64,000 nucleotides of DNA from Winogradskyella undariae (GCF_013285155.1 NZ_JABTEL010000008.1:124001-188000), one strand, 5' to 3'. Shown: positions 18,650-28,641, counted from the first letter of the stretch. Translations and numbers: made by a program. Notes: generated from the sequence alone by a model not told the origin.

Positions 18650-20302
18650 TTGTTAACATCACTTTACATAAAAAACTACGCGCTCATAGATGAGTTAAAA
18701 GTATCATTTAATAATGGTTTAACTATTATTACAGGAGAAACAGGTGCCGGTAAATCTATTCTTTTAGGAGGTTTGTCATTAGTTTTAGGAAAACGCGCCG
18801 ATTTAAGTCAGGTAAAAAATGCCAAGGAGAAATGTGTAATAGAAGCTGTTTTTGATGTTGCTAATTATGATTTAACAACTCTATTTAAAGCTTTAGATTT
18901 AGATTATGATGTGCAAACCATTATAAGAAGAGAAATCTTACCATCAGGAAAATCTAGAGCATTTATAAATGATACACCAGTAACATTAGAAAGCTTAGGA
19001 GTATTAAGTAGTAATCTTATTGACATCCATTCACAGCAGCAAACACAACAATTAACGCAAGACGATTATCAATTTAAGGTTATTGATGCTTTGGCTGCAA
19101 ATAAATTGAATTTAGGTGAATTTTCTAAACAATTAAAAGTTTATAAAAAACTTGAGAAATCTTTAGAAGAATTAAAATCATCTAAATCTGAATTGATAAA
19201 AGAATACGATTATAACCTCTTTTTATCTAAAGAATTAAATGAAATTAATTTAGAGAAAATAAATCTTGAAGATTTAGAAGCACAATTTGAAGAATTAAAT
19301 AATGTTGAAATAATAGGAGAGAAGTTAACAAGTGCAAAAGCAATATTAAGTGCTGAAGATTTAGGAGTTACAGATCAGCTTAATTCAGTAAAACAAGAAT
19401 TGTCTAAAATTGCAACTTTTGGTACTTCATATGAAAACTTAAAGGAACGAATTATTAGTATCGGTATTGAGTTAGATGATATTCTTATAGAAATTGATGA
19501 TTTAGAAGAAAAATTATCATCAGATCCTCAAGAACTAGAACGTATTAATAGTAAGCTTCAGATAATTAATAACCTATTTCAAAAACACTCTGTTTTAGAT
19601 ATTAATGAGTTAATTGAAATTAGAAACGAATTACAATTAAAAATTAATAATACAGAAAGCTTAGATCAATCTATAGCAGATAAAGAGCAAGAAATTTTAA
19701 AAGCTAATGATAAGTTAAATCATATAGCTTTAAAAATACATAAAAACAGAAAAAAGGTTATTCCTGTATTTGTTTCTAAATTAGAAGCTATTCTTGCTGA
19801 GTTAGGTATGCCAAATGCTAAATTTAAAGTAGAGTTAGAAGCACTTGATCATTTTGCTAAAAACGGAAAAGATAATTTGCAATTTTTATTTATGGCAAAT
19901 AAAGGTTCTAGTTTCAATGAACTTAAAAAATCAGCTTCAGGTGGTGAGTTGTCGCGTATTATGTTAGCTATAAAATCTATTTTAGCAGAATATGTACAAT
20001 TGCCATCCATAATGTTTGATGAGATTGACACCGGAGTTTCTGGAGAAATTTCTAACAAAATGGGAGATATAATGAAGCAGATGAGTCGTACAATGCAAGT
20101 GTTTACAATTACGCATTTACCACAGATTGCTGCCAAGGGAAGTTCGCATTTTAAAGTTTTTAAAACAGATATAGACGACGTTACACATACAAATCTAAAG
20201 AAATTGACAGAAAACGAACGTGTTGTAGAAATTGCTCAGATGCTAGGCGGTTTAGCAATTACAGATTCTGCTATGGCGCATGCAAAAGAATTGTTGAATT
20301 AA
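18650..20302 (+). CDS. recN: DNA repair protein RecN
   Basis: A 550-residue SMC-like ATPase: Walker A GETGAGKS near residues 29-36, long central coiled coil (about 150-370), signature SASGGELSRIM and Walker B IMFDEIDTGVSGE. It acts in double-strand-break repair. The start is TTG at 18650 (MLTSLYIKNYAL), the usual family N-terminus; no ATG is available nearby. Confidence 0.96.
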   Translation: MLTSLYIKNYALIDELKVSFNNGLTIITGETGAGKSILLGGLSLVLGKRADLSQVKNAKEKCVIEAVFDVANYDLTTLFKALDLDYDVQTIIRREILPSGKSRAFINDTPVTLESLGVLSSNLIDIHSQQQTQQLTQDDYQFKVIDALAANKLNLGEFSKQLKVYKKLEKSLEELKSSKSELIKEYDYNLFLSKELNEINLEKINLEDLEAQFEELNNVEIIGEKLTSAKAILSAEDLGVTDQLNSVKQELSKIATFGTSYENLKERIISIGIELDDILIEIDDLEEKLSSDPQELERINSKLQIINNLFQKHSVLDINELIEIRNELQLKINNTESLDQSIADKEQEILKANDKLNHIALKIHKNRKKVIPVFVSKLEAILAELGMPNAKFKVELEALDHFAKNGKDNLQFLFMANKGSSFNELKKSASGGELSRIMLAIKSILAEYVQLPSIMFDEIDTGVSGEISNKMGDIMKQMSRTMQVFTITHLPQIAAKGSSHFKVFKTDIDDVTHTNLKKLTENERVVEIAQMLGGLAITDSAMAHAKELLN

Positions 20303-20311
20303 CTTTTAGAG

Positions 20312-20572
20312 ATGAAAAATTATTTTCTAATTCTGTGTTTTATTACAGGTTTATTATCAGTGTCTTGTAATGATGATGAAGATCCTTGTGATGTTAATCA
20401 CATCATTGTTAATGATGAATGCATTCCTGATTATATTTTTCCGAGTAATGAAAATTTACAAAACGGAGATAAATATTATCATAAAGAATTTGGTGTTATT
20501 ATATACAACCAAGGACATTGGATGGATCAGTGGAATCATGTAATTAAAGATTTAGAAATTAAAACCGATTAA
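20312..20572 (+). CDS. Small lipoprotein of unknown function
   Basis: An 86-residue protein with a lipoprotein signal (MKNYFLILCFITGLLSVSC). The mature part starts with an acidic run (NDDEDPCD), contains two further cysteines near residues 27 and 37 that may form a disulfide, and ends with aromatic residues (GHWMDQWNHV). I recognise no family. It starts 9 bp after recN, so it is probably transcribed with it. Confidence 0.65.
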   Translation: MKNYFLILCFITGLLSVSCNDDEDPCDVNHIIVNDECIPDYIFPSNENLQNGDKYYHKEFGVIIYNQGHWMDQWNHVIKDLEIKTD

Positions 20573-20589
20573 TAAGTTTAAAGTTTTAT

Positions 20590-20597
20590 TAACTTTG
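20590..20597 (+). promoter_or_regulatory. -7 element upstream of fabI
   Basis: TAACTTTG at 20590-20597 matches the TAnnTTTG consensus and lies 38 bp before the fabI ATG. No clear -33 TTTG is present at the expected spacing. Confidence 0.4.
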
Positions 20598-20635
20598 AAC
20601 CCATAATATAGCTTATCAATAAATAAAAAAATAAC

Positions 20636-21454
20636 ATGTCTTATAATTTATTAAAAGGAAAAAGAGGAATCATATTTGGAGCATTAGATGAAAATTCTAT
20701 CGCTTGGAAAACAGCAGAACGTGTGCATGAAGAAGGAGGAACGTTTGTTTTAACAAATGCACCAGTAGCAATGCGTATGGGCCAAATTAATGAACTTGCA
20801 GAAAAAACAGGATCACAAATAATCCCTGCTGATGCTACATCAGAAGAAGACTTAAAAAACTTAGTAGAGCAATCTATGGAGATTTTAGGGGGTAAAATTG
20901 ATTTTGTTTTACACTCTATTGGTATGTCTATTAATGTAAGAAAAGGAAAGCATTATACAGATCAAAATTATGCTTGGACACAAAAAGGAACAGACGTTTC
21001 TGCAATGTCTTTTCATAAAGTAATGCAAACACTTTATAAAGCAGATGCAATGAATGAGTGGGGAAGTATTGTTGCTTTAACTTACATGGCTGCACAACGT
21101 GTTTTTCCAGATTATAATGATATGGCAGATAACAAAGCTTTTTTAGAAAGTGTAGCGCGTAGTTTTGGTTATTTCTTCGGAAAAGATAAAAAAGTTCGTG
21201 TTAATACAATTTCTCAGTCACCAACACCAACCACAGCAGGTAGTGGAGTTAAAGGATTTGATGGCTTTATTGCCTATGCAGATAAAATGTCTCCGTTAGG
21301 AAACGCTACAGCAATGGACTGTGCTAATTATACGATAACATTATTTAGTGATTTAACAAAACGTGTTACATTACAAAACTTATATAATGATGGTGGTTTT
21401 AGTAATATGGGAGTTAGTGATGCTGTTATGGAAGCCTTTGTAGATAAGCAATAA
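20636..21454 (+). CDS. fabI: Enoyl-[acyl-carrier-protein] reductase FabI
   Basis: A 272-residue SDR-fold enoyl-ACP reductase. KGKRGIIFGALDENSIAW at the N-terminus is the FabI nucleotide-binding start, VLHSIGMS follows the fourth strand, and the catalytic Tyr-x6-Lys is YNDMADNK. It performs the last reduction of each fatty-acid elongation cycle. A strong terminator follows at 21480-21510. Confidence 0.93.
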   Translation: MSYNLLKGKRGIIFGALDENSIAWKTAERVHEEGGTFVLTNAPVAMRMGQINELAEKTGSQIIPADATSEEDLKNLVEQSMEILGGKIDFVLHSIGMSINVRKGKHYTDQNYAWTQKGTDVSAMSFHKVMQTLYKADAMNEWGSIVALTYMAAQRVFPDYNDMADNKAFLESVARSFGYFFGKDKKVRVNTISQSPTPTTAGSGVKGFDGFIAYADKMSPLGNATAMDCANYTITLFSDLTKRVTLQNLYNDGGFSNMGVSDAVMEAFVDKQ

Positions 21455-21479
21455 CAAGTTTAATAATCTATATACTTTT

Positions 21480-21510
21480 AGCCGTTATGTTTATTCATAA
21501 CGGCTTTTTT
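21480..21510 (+). terminator. Rho-independent terminator after fabI
   Basis: A perfect 10-bp stem, AGCCGTTATG at 21480-21489 and CATAACGGCT at 21496-21505, with a 6-nt loop and a following T tract. Confidence 0.9.
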
Positions 21511-21639
21511 ATGCTTCTTAATTTTAATACAGAACTAAAAACTGTGTTAAATATTTAACACTTTAGTTTATTAGTGTTTTTTTTGTCGATGTTTTCTTCA
21601 TTTAAACGATTCAAAAGTTAAAGCTAAGATTGTTCTAAA

Positions 21640-21700
21640 TGATTAACATATTTTTAGAGAATAACTAACTTAAAATATATTTTATGAAAAAAATTACATT
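21640..21700 (+). repeat. Duplicated leader of T9SS gene (copy 1)
   Basis: The leader and first codons (21640-21700) match 24014-24077 closely, sharing AACATATTTTTA, ACTAACTTAA and the first coding bases ATGAAAAAAATTACATT, with only short indels. It marks the two downstream genes as duplicates at their 5' ends. Confidence 0.6.
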
Positions 21701-23831
21701 ATTACCATTGGTGTTATTTGCTTTTTTATGGCAAAGTAATGCTCAAATTTTTATCGATGAAAATCTCGATTCGGGGTTTCCTTCTGAATGGACACAAGTC
21801 AGTTACTTTACTAGTGCTACTGCCGCATACTTATGTGAAGGAACAGGTAATATTGCTGATAATATGTTTAGCTCAGCGTCGAATGATGGTTCATTCACCT
21901 CTCCAAATTATGTAGGGATTTCAAATGGTACTGATACATTAGTTGAATTTGAATGGTTGGCTAGACCTTATTTAACCAATGCTGTTGACTACATTATGTA
22001 TGTTGAATATTCAACCAACGATGGTACCGATTGGAATTTAATTTCTTCTTTTGCAGTTACAGAAACTACAGCTTGTACTACTTATAGTGAAGTTATTCCG
22101 GCTGTAAATTTAATATCAGGTTCAGATTTTAAATTTAGAATTAGAGGTGAATGGCAAAGTGGAGATAGTTATTTTTATTTAGATAATATTTATCTTTCTC
22201 AAACTATAAGTTGTCCACAACCTTCAGGTTTATTAGCAAGCAATATCACATTAGACACTGTTGATCTTAGTTGGGTTGCAGGTGGATCAGAAACTGATTG
22301 GACATATGAGTATGGTATTTCTCCATATACACAAGGAGATGGTGGTATTACTGGTTCTTTAACTAGCCCAGTGTTAAGCTTATCCGGTTTAACAGCAGGT
22401 GAAAGTTATGATATTTATGTACAAGCTAATTGTAGCGTAGATTCTGGTGATAGTAATTACGTTACTTTATCGTGGACACAATCTAATATTGGTGATGATT
22501 GTGCAAACCCAATCGTTATAAACGCTTTGCCGTATAACACTACAGACGATACTGTAAATTATAATAATTTTTTCGGGAATGGTGATAGTGCTTGTGATGA
22601 TAATTATTTAAGTGGAAATGACGTTGTGTATACATATACACCAAGCGCAGATGCTAATATTAATTTAGATTTAACAGAATTAACAGCTACGTGGTCTGCC
22701 ATTCATTTATTAGATGGATGTCCTACGGATGAAGCAACGGCTTGTGTAGGTTTTGCAGGTTCTAGTGGTAGTGCTGATAGAGGTATTGAAGCTGTAGATG
22801 TTCTTGGAGGAACTACATATTATATTGTGATTTCTACATTCGCAACACCAAATTCTGTGGGTTACACTTTAGATATTACAGAAAACACTTGTACCAATGC
22901 TACAGCGGCATACACTGTAGTTAGTGATTGTGGAACTAGTGGTGGATTTAATATTGAAGTAGATATTACAGATATGGGAACAGCTACTGCTGTTACTGTA
23001 ACTGACGACCAAGGGAATGATACTCAAGCAGCAACAGAGGCGACAATGTTAACATTTGGTCCGTATACAAATGCTACAGATGTAATTATTACAATAACAG
23101 ATGATAATGATGCAACATGTGAGCAATCAAGTGATACTTTAACGCAGACAGTGTGTCCTCCATCTAATGATGATTGTGCAGGTGCAGAGGTGTTAACTGT
23201 TGAAAATGATATAGCTGATTTCGCATCTGCTACTCAGATTACAGGATCTATTCTTGGTGCTACAGATTCTGGTATAGATGCTTGTGCAGGTAGTAATGCA
23301 AATGACGATGTTTGGTTTAGCTTTGTTGCAACTTCTACAGATATAAATATTGATATAGCTGATGATTTTGATGGTGTTGTCGAATTATTTAGCGGAGTTT
23401 GTGGTAGTTTAGTTTCAGTTGAATGTGATGATTATGATTCTACTAATTCTAATCCAAGAATTAGTCGTACTGATTTTGTCGTTGGAGAAACTTATTACTT
23501 TAGAGTGTTCTTTTATTATGGGTATGTTACAAGTACTCCAGATTTTACAATTGCATTGTGGTCTGAATCTAGTGATACATTATCAGTAGATGATTATAAC
23601 TTTAATGAATTTACATATTTCCCTAACCCAGTTAAAAATACATTAACATTAAGTGCTCAAAATACAATAGAGCATGTTGCAATGTATAATATGCTAGGTC
23701 AAGAAATATTAAGAGCAAATCCTAATGCTGTTGATAGTGATTTAGATATGTCGCAGTTACAAACAGGTACTTATTTTGTAAAAGTTACCATTGGTAATGT
23801 TACAGAAACAATAAGAGTGATTAAGCAATAG
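21684..23831 (+). CDS. Secreted T9SS type A sorting-domain protein with FN3 and PPC-like repeats
   Basis: A 715-residue secreted protein. The signal peptide (1-20) is followed by a beta-rich region to about 170, a fibronectin type III domain (about 177-260, ITLDTVDLSWVAGG), two prepeptidase-C-like beta domains (about 262-400 starting GDDCANPIVIN, and 490-630 starting NDDCAGAEVL), and a C-terminal T9SS type A domain (FPNPVKNTL to IRVIKQ). No catalytic motif was seen; an adhesive or scaffolding surface protein is likely. Its last about 70 residues are nearly identical to those of the next gene. Confidence 0.85.
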   Translation: MKKITLLPLVLFAFLWQSNAQIFIDENLDSGFPSEWTQVSYFTSATAAYLCEGTGNIADNMFSSASNDGSFTSPNYVGISNGTDTLVEFEWLARPYLTNAVDYIMYVEYSTNDGTDWNLISSFAVTETTACTTYSEVIPAVNLISGSDFKFRIRGEWQSGDSYFYLDNIYLSQTISCPQPSGLLASNITLDTVDLSWVAGGSETDWTYEYGISPYTQGDGGITGSLTSPVLSLSGLTAGESYDIYVQANCSVDSGDSNYVTLSWTQSNIGDDCANPIVINALPYNTTDDTVNYNNFFGNGDSACDDNYLSGNDVVYTYTPSADANINLDLTELTATWSAIHLLDGCPTDEATACVGFAGSSGSADRGIEAVDVLGGTTYYIVISTFATPNSVGYTLDITENTCTNATAAYTVVSDCGTSGGFNIEVDITDMGTATAVTVTDDQGNDTQAATEATMLTFGPYTNATDVIITITDDNDATCEQSSDTLTQTVCPPSNDDCAGAEVLTVENDIADFASATQITGSILGATDSGIDACAGSNANDDVWFSFVATSTDINIDIADDFDGVVELFSGVCGSLVSVECDDYDSTNSNPRISRTDFVVGETYYFRVFFYYGYVTSTPDFTIALWSESSDTLSVDDYNFNEFTYFPNPVKNTLTLSAQNTIEHVAMYNMLGQEILRANPNAVDSDLDMSQLQTGTYFVKVTIGNVTETIRVIKQ

Positions 23832-23840
23832 TTTAATTAA
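23611..23840 (+). repeat. Duplicated T9SS sorting-domain DNA (copy 1)
   Basis: This 230-bp segment aligns without indels to 26269-26498. It covers the whole C-terminal sorting domain and continues 9 bp past both stop codons (GTTTAATTAA), with a few dozen substitutions. The flanking parts of the two genes are much more different, suggesting duplication or gene conversion of the sorting cassette. Confidence 0.75.
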
Positions 23841-23860
23841 CCTTTATAATTTTTTATTAA

Positions 23861-23886
23861 AAGCCGCTAATTTAGCGGCTTTTTTT
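23861..23886 (+). terminator. Rho-independent terminator after first T9SS gene
   Basis: Stem AAGCCGCT (23861-23868) with AGCGGCTT (23874-23881), short AT loop, followed by T residues. Confidence 0.88.
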
Positions 23887-23957
23887 ATTGTTATAAATTA
23901 AGAGTTAATTAAAGTAAAAATGACTTTCTCTTAATCATTATTTCTATTAATGCTGTT

Positions 23958-23965
23958 TATCTTTG
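23958..23965 (+). promoter_or_regulatory. -7 element upstream of second T9SS gene
   Basis: TATCTTTG matches TAnnTTTG. It would give a leader of about 90 nt that includes the duplicated leader block at 24014-24059. Confidence 0.35.
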
Positions 23966-24013
23966 ATATTTGCACTTAGTCGATTACATTGTTAAATGAT
24001 AGTTTTCTTTTTA

Positions 24014-24077
24014 TGATTTAACATATTTTTAAAGAATACTAACTTAATTATATAAATTTATGAAAAAAATTACATTG
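24014..24077 (+). repeat. Duplicated leader of T9SS gene (copy 2)
   Basis: Partner of 21640-21700. ACTAACTTAA lies at 24038-24047, 12 nt before the ATG, against 10 nt in copy 1. Confidence 0.6.
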
Positions 24078-26489
24078 ATGTTATTTGTATTAGTAACCTT
24101 TTGTTGGCAATCTAATGCACAAGTACAAATAGGTGATGGCACAAATCAATCCCAAAATCTTCCTATAAATCCATATTTTGGGTATAGCTATTCACAAACA
24201 ATTTATACATCTAATCAAATTAATGCTAATGGCACAATTACGGACATTTCATATCAATTTGATGGAAATTCTACAATTGATGCTTCAAAAGAATGGACTG
24301 TTTTTATAGGATATACTACAAAAACTGAGTTTACATCAAACACTGATTGGGTAGATGTAAGTACTTTAACTCAGGTTTTTGAGGGAACAATAACTGTTGT
24401 TGGAGCAGGAAGTTCAGAGTGGATAAACATTGATATTACAGATTTTAACTATAATGGTACAGATAACCTTGTGATTGCAGTAAATGAAACAGCCCCAAAT
24501 TATGATGGTTCAGGTGATGATTTCTTATCAACGGCTGTTTCTTCAGTACAATCAATTGTTTCATATAGGGATAGTTCAGTTTTTGATCCTGCTAGTCCAG
24601 AAACAGCAAGTCAGATGCCTTCTTATATACCAAATATTATATTAAATGGTATTAATCAGACTTGTCCAGTTCCTTCTGATTTAACAGTAACTGACATTAC
24701 AACAACTACAGCAGGTTTAGCTTGGACTGAAAATGGTTCAGCAACTTCATATAATATAGAAGTCTTAGAAGCAGGTGAAGCTGCAACTGGTACTGCAACA
24801 GATACAGGTATTGCTAACGGATTTACAAAAACAGGATTGACTTCAGGTACAAGCTATTTTTATTATGTTCAAGCAGACTGTACAGGTGGAGATTTAAGTG
24901 GATGGGCTGGTCCATTTACTTTTGCAACAGACTGTGAATTGTTCACTGTACCTTACTCTGAAAACTTTGATTTAACAGCTGCAGGTACATCAAATAATTC
25001 TACTGTACCAAATTGTTGGTCATTTATAGATGGTGGTTTAGGTTATGGTTATGTGAACTCTACTGATGGTAACTCATTTTATATGTATAATAGTTATGAT
25101 TCTTCTGGAGATTACATTTTAGTAAGTCCTCAAACTACAGATTTATCCTCAGGTGATAATAGAGTTAGATTTGATTTAGATGGCAGTTTAGCAAATGAAT
25201 TTATTGTTGGTACACTAACTGATCCTTCAGATCCTACAACCTTCACAGAAATTGAAACAGTTACATTATTAACATCAGATTATGAAAGTTTTATTGTAAA
25301 CATTCCTGCAGGTACAGATATGTATTTGGGCTTTAAACATGGGCAAACAGCGGATTATAAATCATATAATATAGATAATATTGTTGTTGAGCCTATACCT
25401 TCTTGTTTAGAAGCTTCAGATTTAAGTGCTACAAATATTACAACAACTACAGCAGATTTATCTTGGACTGAAAATGGTACTACGTCTTTATATAATGTAG
25501 AGGTTGTTGTTTCTGGTGAGGTACCAACAGGTACTGCTACAGACGTTAGTGTTGCAAGTGGATTTACTAAATCTGGTTTAACAGAAACAACGGTTTATCA
25601 ATTTTATGTTCAGGCTGATTGTACTGGTGGTGATTTATCAATATGGGTAGGTCCTTTTGAATTTGAAACACCTTGCGAAGCAATTTCAGTAGACTATACT
25701 GCAGATATGTCTTCTAATGTTCCAGATTTATGTTGGGAAGAAGCAGGCATAGGAGAAGTTATAGATGGACCTTCTGGCTTTGGTGCTTCAGACTGGAAAA
25801 GTGGTAGAGCTTTTACTACAGATAATGGAGATATAATAGATAGTAATGTAATTAATCTTTACGACAACGATGATAGAGAATGGTTGGTTTCTCCTTCTTT
25901 TGATTTAGATGCTATGGGAGCAGTTGCACTTTTGGTTAAAGTTGCTGTCACAGATTATAGATTCTCAGGGGTAAGTACAGAAACAGATATTGATGTTATG
26001 GGGTCGGATGATGAAGTACAGTTATTAATGACTTCAGATGATGGTGTAACGTGGACAAATATTACAACTTGGAATGTTACCAATCAACCATTAGTAACGG
26101 GTACAGATTATCTTGTAGATTTAAGTAGCATGGTTGGTAGTGTAAAGTTTGCATTCTTTGCATCTGATGGTGAAACTAATGATTCATTTGATTATGATTT
26201 TCATGTAGGAGTATTTGAGGTTAGTAACGCAGCATTATCTGTAAATGATTTTGAAAGTGAAGCTACTTTTACATATTACCCTAACCCAGTTAAAAATACA
26301 TTAACATTAAATGCTCAAAATACAATAGAGCAGGTAGCAATGTATAATATGTTAGGTCAAGAAGTATTAAGAGCTACTCCAAATACTGTTGATAGTGATT
26401 TAGATATGTCTAACTTACAAACAGGTACTTATTTTGTTAGAGTAACAATTGGTAATGTTACAGAAACAATAAAAGTGATTAAGCAATAG
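24060..26489 (+). CDS. Secreted T9SS type A sorting-domain protein with two FN3 domains
   Basis: An 809-residue secreted protein: signal peptide (1-20), a beta region to about 200, a fibronectin type III domain (about 203-290), an adhesin/MAM-like beta domain starting DCELFTVPYSENFD (about 291-450), a second FN3 copy (about 455-540), another adhesin-like domain starting PCEAISVDY, and a C-terminal T9SS type A domain (YPNPVKNTL to IKVIKQ). The two FN3/adhesin modules share the phrase QADCTGGDLS, so they are internal duplicates. No enzyme motif was seen. Confidence 0.85.
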   Translation: MKKITLMLFVLVTFCWQSNAQVQIGDGTNQSQNLPINPYFGYSYSQTIYTSNQINANGTITDISYQFDGNSTIDASKEWTVFIGYTTKTEFTSNTDWVDVSTLTQVFEGTITVVGAGSSEWINIDITDFNYNGTDNLVIAVNETAPNYDGSGDDFLSTAVSSVQSIVSYRDSSVFDPASPETASQMPSYIPNIILNGINQTCPVPSDLTVTDITTTTAGLAWTENGSATSYNIEVLEAGEAATGTATDTGIANGFTKTGLTSGTSYFYYVQADCTGGDLSGWAGPFTFATDCELFTVPYSENFDLTAAGTSNNSTVPNCWSFIDGGLGYGYVNSTDGNSFYMYNSYDSSGDYILVSPQTTDLSSGDNRVRFDLDGSLANEFIVGTLTDPSDPTTFTEIETVTLLTSDYESFIVNIPAGTDMYLGFKHGQTADYKSYNIDNIVVEPIPSCLEASDLSATNITTTTADLSWTENGTTSLYNVEVVVSGEVPTGTATDVSVASGFTKSGLTETTVYQFYVQADCTGGDLSIWVGPFEFETPCEAISVDYTADMSSNVPDLCWEEAGIGEVIDGPSGFGASDWKSGRAFTTDNGDIIDSNVINLYDNDDREWLVSPSFDLDAMGAVALLVKVAVTDYRFSGVSTETDIDVMGSDDEVQLLMTSDDGVTWTNITTWNVTNQPLVTGTDYLVDLSSMVGSVKFAFFASDGETNDSFDYDFHVGVFEVSNAALSVNDFESEATFTYYPNPVKNTLTLNAQNTIEQVAMYNMLGQEVLRATPNTVDSDLDMSNLQTGTYFVRVTIGNVTETIKVIKQ

Positions 26490-26498
26490 TTTAATTAA
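26269..26498 (+). repeat. Duplicated T9SS sorting-domain DNA (copy 2)
   Basis: Partner of 23611-23840: same length, no indels, extending past the stop codon. Confidence 0.75.
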
Positions 26499-26513
26499 AG
26501 TTGATATAAACTT

Positions 26514-26546
26514 AAAGAGGCTGTCTATATAGACAGCCTCTTTTTT
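26514..26546 (+). terminator. Rho-independent terminator after second T9SS gene
   Basis: A perfect palindrome GAGGCTGTCTAT/ATAGACAGCCTC (26517-26540), extended by AAA/TTT and a run of six T. It lies between convergent genes, but the T run favours the plus strand. Confidence 0.92.
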
Positions 26547-26639
26547 ATGAGTTAATTTTAAGAGATATGTTAATCAATAACTTATTTGAAAGCTCTTTTT
26601 AAATAAGAATTTTAATAAATTTTTGGATATTTAAAATGA

Positions 26640-27068
26640 TTAATCTTTAATTATATCGCTATATTCATGGAAAAAACCTTCAAGTAAATCCATGTTTTCA
26701 TTGAAGAATTCCATAACCTCTCTCCAAGTATTTTTATTATGGATAGATACTTTTTGCTCTAATGGTAGATAAATACGAGAGATTTCTTTTCCATTTTCAA
26801 GTAAATATTCTTCTTCAAAAATAATTTCAGGTAAATAGTCACTCTTTAGAATGCCTTTTAAAGATATTAGTTTTTCCCAATATTTAATTCTGTTCTCTAA
26901 GTCGTCTTCAATATCTAAGGCAATTAAAGCAGACTTTGTATCGAAATAAAATTTAAATGAAAACCCTTTGATTTTTGTATCATATAAAAGCCATTTTCTA
27001 GGGAATGATTTTCCGAAACTAATCCAGAATTCTTGTCTTAATAATCTTGATTCTTCTTTTGAAAACAT
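26640..27068 (-). CDS. DUF4268 domain protein
   Basis: A 142-residue soluble protein starting MFSKEESRLLRQEFWISFGK, a pattern I associate with DUF4268. It also has FSFKFYFDTKSALIALDIED and WEKLISLKGIL. The family is sometimes linked to nuclease-like folds, but the function is unknown. It begins with no gap after the ZIP transporter stop, so it is likely in the same transcript. Confidence 0.75.
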   Translation of the reverse strand: MFSKEESRLLRQEFWISFGKSFPRKWLLYDTKIKGFSFKFYFDTKSALIALDIEDDLENRIKYWEKLISLKGILKSDYLPEIIFEEEYLLENGKEISRIYLPLEQKVSIHNKNTWREVMEFFNENMDLLEGFFHEYSDIIKD

Positions 27069-27743
27069 TTAAATAAAATAAGCGATTAATATTCCTAAGC
27101 AAATAGCTACAAGTTTAGATAAGTTAAACTTATGCCCTTCACCTGTTTCAAACAAAATAGTGGTAGAAATATGTAAAAATATACCAATAACAAATGCATT
27201 TATAACATCTATATAAGTTGTCATTAAGCTAGAATGGTTTGAAATCAATGTTCCAATTGGGGTCATAGCAGAAAAAACAACTAAAAATGTTACAATCTGA
27301 AATTTACTATAACTAGACTTAAGTAAAAACGTTGTAATTAATATGGCAATTGGTATTTTATGGATTAAAACACCATAAACCATATCATTGTGCTGATGAA
27401 TAGGAAAGCCTTCTAAAAAACTATGAATGCATAAGCTGATAAAAAGCATCCAAGGAAACATTTTATCATTTTTATGAATATGCACATGCCCATGTTCTGC
27501 TCCTTTAGAAAAGAATTCTAATATAATTTGAAGCAAAATACCACACATAATATACAAACCTGTAAGTTTGGCTTCTATATGTTCATAGACTTCTGGTAAT
27601 AAATCAAAAAGTGTTAGTGCTAATAAGAAAGCACCACTAAATGATAGTAGTAATTTGGTGTAAATTGGCTTTTGCTTTTTAGTTAATAAAGCAATACCTA
27701 CACCTATAATAACAGCGAGTAGAGGTAGTAAATAACTATTCAT
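27069..27743 (-). CDS. ZIP-family metal transporter
   Basis: A 224-residue membrane protein with about eight helices. It has the ZIP hallmarks: a His-rich cytoplasmic loop (HGHVHIHKND near residues 85-94) and metal-binding His in HSFLEGFPIHQHN and HKIPIAILI. It probably imports zinc or another divalent cation. Expressed leftward after the methyltransferase gene, 7 bp apart. Confidence 0.88.
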   Translation of the reverse strand: MNSYLLPLLAVIIGVGIALLTKKQKPIYTKLLLSFSGAFLLALTLFDLLPEVYEHIEAKLTGLYIMCGILLQIILEFFSKGAEHGHVHIHKNDKMFPWMLFISLCIHSFLEGFPIHQHNDMVYGVLIHKIPIAILITTFLLKSSYSKFQIVTFLVVFSAMTPIGTLISNHSSLMTTYIDVINAFVIGIFLHISTTILFETGEGHKFNLSKLVAICLGILIAYFI

Positions 27744-27750
27744 GTATAAT

Positions 27751-28482
27751 TTACTTAAAAATCATAATCATACGTTCAGATGTTTTTGAGTGGTATTTAT
27801 GTAATTTATAATCTCCAAATACATCTAGCAAATATACACCTGCTTCCTCAAAAAGTTTTTCAAAATCTTTTAAGGTGAATGCCTTTACGCGTTCTTGAAA
27901 TTCAAAATGTTGCCCATCTGCTTCAAAACTAATATCTTTTAGAATATAACCATCTTTCACAGAACGTTTTTGATGAAAATCAATTCCATCTACAGTCTTT
28001 ACATCTTCAGGAATTAAATTTTCAATGATGTAATTTGTGTTCATAAAATCAATGACACCAAAACCAAATTCATTTAGTTCTAATTTTATAGACTTAATAG
28101 TTTCTAAGTTGCATTTTTCATCATCAAAGTAACCAAAACTTGTAAATAGATTGAAAACGGCATCAAAAGTTTCAGGATATGGCTTACTCATATCATGTAC
28201 CTTAAATTCTAAAGTTTCATTTTCAAATTGCTTGGCATGCTTAATACTTTGTTCAGATAAATCAACTCCTGTAACATTATACCCTAAAGAGTTTAGGTAC
28301 ACAGAGTGCCTTCCTTTACCACATGCTAAATCTAAAATTTTGCCTTGTTCAGGGAGATTAAGATAATCGGTAAGATTATCCATAAAATTTTGAGCTTCTG
28401 TGTAGTCTCTGTCTTTATATAAAATATGGTAGTAAGGTGTGTCAAACCATGAATCGTACCAATGTTCTGCTGATTTTGTCAT
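27751..28482 (-). CDS. Class I SAM-dependent methyltransferase
   Basis: A 243-residue protein with SAM-binding motif I LDLACGKGRHSVYL and acidic motif II VTGVDLSEQ. The N-terminus EHWYDSWFDTPYYHILYKDR is a conserved form in Bacteroidetes. The acceptor substrate is unknown. It is the first gene of the leftward methyltransferase-ZIP-DUF4268 group. Confidence 0.88.
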   Translation of the reverse strand: MTKSAEHWYDSWFDTPYYHILYKDRDYTEAQNFMDNLTDYLNLPEQGKILDLACGKGRHSVYLNSLGYNVTGVDLSEQSIKHAKQFENETLEFKVHDMSKPYPETFDAVFNLFTSFGYFDDEKCNLETIKSIKLELNEFGFGVIDFMNTNYIIENLIPEDVKTVDGIDFHQKRSVKDGYILKDISFEADGQHFEFQERVKAFTLKDFEKLFEEAGVYLLDVFGDYKLHKYHSKTSERMIMIFK

Positions 28483-28641
28483 ATTTATACCCTATGAAAA
28501 TAGGCGTTTTTTTAGTTAATATAATTAGTAATCATTACGATTATAACGAGCGTATAACCTCTTTGTAACTAAAAAAATATCATCATTTTTAGTTTAAGTT
28601 TTGTAATGATATATCCTAGTTGATGTTTTAGGATGTCATCC

